From Gammaproteobacteria bacterium (GTDB lineage Bacteria; Pseudomonadota; Gammaproteobacteria; SZUA-229), in assembly GCA_026197015.1 (NCBI GenBank), contig JAPHRB010000101.1, positions 1 through 7,350 on the forward strand: a stretch of DNA of 7,350 nt, written 5' to 3'. This document shows, in pieces, positions 5,080-7,350 of this stretch. Each line of letters opens with the position of its first letter. The stretch's first letter is position 1. A program made the position numbers and the translations under genes. The notes below the pieces were generated by a model. The model searched no databases. It saw nothing but the letters and a program-made list of their open reading frames with translations, and was not told the DNA's origin.

Positions 5080-7350
5080 TTATCTCACCACTGCTTTATG
5101 TTGCTCTCTTAACTGTTTAGCTGATTTGACCATACAGTTTAAAGCTTCCTTTACCTCAGGCCATTGCCTGGTTTTAAGACCGCAATCAGGATTTACCCAT
5201 AACCTTTCGACTGGTATTCGTTCTGCTGCTTTATTCATTAAATTTACAATTTGTTCAGTACTTGGAATATTAGGTGAGTGAATATCATATACACCTGGGC
5301 CAATATCATTCGGATAGTTAAAGTCATCAAAAACATCGAGTAACTCCATATCCGAACGGGATGTTTCTATTGTTATTACATCGGCATCCATATCTGCTAT
5401 AGCTTCTATAATATCGTTAAATTCCGAATAACACATATGTGTATGAATTTGTGTGTCATCTGCAGCAACACTCGCTGTTAAACGAAAAGCTCTTACTGTC
5501 CAGTTTAAATATTCAGCCCAGTCTTTCTTGCGTAATGGCAGCCCTTCACGTAATGCAGCCTCATCAATTTGAATAATTTTTATGCCTGCATTCTGCAGGT
5601 CATTAACTTCATCACGCAAAGCCAGAGCAATTTGCTCTGCCGTGGTTGAACGAGGTTGATCATCCCTGACAAATGACCAGTTTAAAATTGTTACTGGTCC
5701 AGTTAACATGCCTTTCATTGGCTTGTCTGTACATGACTGTGCATATTGAGTCCAGTCTACGGTCATTGCTTTTGGTCGATAAACATCACCGTATATAATA
5801 GGTGGTTTTACGCATCTTGAACCATAAGACTGTACCCAGGCATATTGAGTAAACACAAAACCACTTAATAGTTCACCAAAGTATTCAACCATATCATTTC
5901 TTTCGGCCTCTCCATGAACTAAAACATCTAAATCAAGACTCTCCTGCTCTTTAACAACATGAGATATTTCGCTCTTCATTTTTTCAATATAACTACTTTT
6001 ATTTATATTGCCTTTTTTATACTCACTTCTAGCAAAACGTATTTCATTAGTTTGAGGAAAAGAACCTATAGTTGTAGTTGGGAACGTTGGTAAATTTAAA
6101 AATTGATGTTGAATTTCACTACGATATTTAAACTTATTATTACGAGACAACATACTGTCTTTAATCGATTTAACACGTGTTTTAATATTTGAAAAGTGAA
6201 TACGAGGTGAAACACTTCTTGAATTTAATGCATCTCTTGATGACATCAAACTAACTTCAACAGCCTCATCACCTTCATCCAGGGCTTTTCCAATTATATT
6301 TAACTCGTCTAATTTCTGAACAGCAAATGATAACCAGCTCTTTAATTCTTTATCGAGTTTTGTTTCTATCGATAAGTCTACTGGTACATGTAATAAAGAG
6401 CATGATGGTGCTATCCAGAGTCGGTCACCCAGTTTATCCTGCACTGGTTTTAAAATTTCAAGCGTTTCATCCAGATTGGTTCTCCATACATTTCGACCAT
6501 CTATTAAACCAACTGAGAGAATTTTATTGTCTGGCAATTTATCCAGAACTTTATTTAACTGACCAATACCTCGTACCGCATCAATATGTAAAGCATCAAC
6601 AGCAAGATTACATGTTAGAGACAGATTATCTTCTAAATCCCCAAAATAGGTTGCTAAAAGAATATTTAAGTTAGAAATATTCAACTTTCTATACACATAC
6701 TCAAGTGTACTTTTCCAAATTATGGGTAAATCAAGACATAAAATTGGCTCATCAATCTGCACCCACTCAACACCTAAGGTTTTAATACGAGTTAAAATTT
6801 CTTTATACGCTTCTATTAAAGGCGTTATAAGCCTGAGTTTATCAAACTCCTCTCCTTTAATTTTTGCCAGCCATAACCAGGTAAGTGGCCCTGTTAATAC
6901 TGCTTTTGCATTTATACCTAATTCGTGTGCTTCTTTTATTTCATCAAATAATTTATTAAAACTGAGTTTAAACTTCTGATCTTTATGGATTTCAGGAACT
7001 AAATAGTGATAGTTAGTATCAAACCATTTTGTCATTTCACATGCAGCTAAACTCTGCTTATTATCATTCAAACCACGCGCAAGAGAAAAATACGTTGATA
7101 AGTCAACCTCGTCTTTTTTAAAGTTGAATCTTTCAGGTATAACTCCTAACAAACAGGACATATCAAGAACCTGATCATAATTCGAAAAATCACCGACAGG
7201 GATTAAATCGATTCCTGCATTAGCCTGTAGTTCCCAGTGACGTTTCCTTAAACCCTGACCACATTCTCTTAATTGCTGCTCTGTTACTTTACCTTGCCAG
7301 AAATCTTCTGTTATTTTTTTCAACTCTCGATCTGCGCCGATACGTGGAAA
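5080..7350 (-). CDS. metE: Cobalamin-independent methionine synthase MetE (5' end outside window)
   Basis: 5-methyltetrahydropteroyltriglutamate-homocysteine S-methyltransferase, a cytosolic zinc enzyme for the last step of methionine synthesis. The visible frame has 756 codons. The first nine (bases 7350-7324) read FPRIGADRE, the conserved MetE N-terminus, so the gene is in frame with the window edge and lacks only about eight or nine codons. In numbering from the TTG codon at 7323, the N-terminal (beta/alpha)8 half spans about 1-355, a linker about 355-410, and the catalytic half begins at TTTIGSFPQT (417-426). Zinc ligands are all present: HMC (H629, C631), E653 in IETSRSD and C714 in NPDCGLKTR, matching E. 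coli H641, C643, E665 and C726. VHGEAERNDMVEYFGE and QIDEAALREGLPLRK are further conserved stretches. No frameshift or missing catalytic residue is seen. Any riboswitch or MetR-type control lies beyond the edge. Confidence 0.97.
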   Translation of the reverse strand, partial: FPRIGADRELKKITEDFWQGKVTEQQLRECGQGLRKRHWELQANAGIDLIPVGDFSNYDQVLDMSCLLGVIPERFNFKKDEVDLSTYFSLARGLNDNKQSLAACEMTKWFDTNYHYLVPEIHKDQKFKLSFNKLFDEIKEAHELGINAKAVLTGPLTWLWLAKIKGEEFDKLRLITPLIEAYKEILTRIKTLGVEWVQIDEPILCLDLPIIWKSTLEYVYRKLNISNLNILLATYFGDLEDNLSLTCNLAVDALHIDAVRGIGQLNKVLDKLPDNKILSVGLIDGRNVWRTNLDETLEILKPVQDKLGDRLWIAPSCSLLHVPVDLSIETKLDKELKSWLSFAVQKLDELNIIGKALDEGDEAVEVSLMSSRDALNSRSVSPRIHFSNIKTRVKSIKDSMLSRNNKFKYRSEIQHQFLNLPTFPTTTIGSFPQTNEIRFARSEYKKGNINKSSYIEKMKSEISHVVKEQESLDLDVLVHGEAERNDMVEYFGELLSGFVFTQYAWVQSYGSRCVKPPIIYGDVYRPKAMTVDWTQYAQSCTDKPMKGMLTGPVTILNWSFVRDDQPRSTTAEQIALALRDEVNDLQNAGIKIIQIDEAALREGLPLRKKDWAEYLNWTVRAFRLTASVAADDTQIHTHMCYSEFNDIIEAIADMDADVITIETSRSDMELLDVFDDFNYPNDIGPGVYDIHSPNIPSTEQIVNLMNKAAERIPVERLWVNPDCGLKTRQWPEVKEALNCMVKSAKQLREQHKAVVR

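Noticed and set aside
6327..6979. Plus-strand open frames of 115 and 85 codons opposite metE
   Set aside because: They are antisense to an intact, conserved metE and show no recognisable protein features.
1..7350. A novel defence, mobile or biosynthetic system
   Set aside because: Every sizeable gene belongs to a well-known family, there are no CRISPR-like spaced repeats, no transposase and no attachment-site duplication.

Overview
The window carries the assembly-gene cluster of a cbb3-type cytochrome c oxidase on the plus strand (ccoG, fixH/ccoH, ccoI/fixI, ccoS), followed by a convergent metE (cobalamin-independent methionine synthase) on the minus strand that runs off the right edge. The A+T-rich codon use, the ccoGHIS order and the character of the proteins suggest a pseudomonadotal bacterium, most likely an A+T-rich gammaproteobacterium that respires at low oxygen. 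That taxonomic guess is inference; no marker gene is present.

Layout: positions 1-1527 hold ccoG, whose start is uncertain because it lies at the left edge. fixH overlaps its 3' end by 38 bases. A 71-base gap with a perfect 13-bp hairpin separates fixH from ccoI. ccoS follows ccoI after 13 bases, so the four genes look like one transcription unit that would start left of the window, probably behind the oxidase structural genes ccoNO(Q)P. A 12-bp hairpin with a short T-run at 4854-4884 is the likely end of the unit. About 280 bases without a gene lie between ccoS and the end of metE.

How the genes work together: CcoG is a membrane ferredoxin-like protein reported to reduce Cu(II) to Cu(I). 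CcoI is a P1B-type copper ATPase needed to deliver copper to the CuB site of the oxidase. CcoS is required for cofactor insertion into the catalytic subunit. FixH/CcoH is a single-span protein that associates with the oxidase. MetE makes methionine and has no evident functional link to the cluster.

I find no previously undescribed system here. The points worth a second look are small: a dual-frame 15-base tandem repeat at the ccoG/fixH overlap, a hairpin that buries the only good Shine-Dalgarno-like sequence before ccoI, a His-Ser in place of the usual His-Pro in the CcoI nucleotide-binding domain, and a charged, His-containing tail on CcoG.
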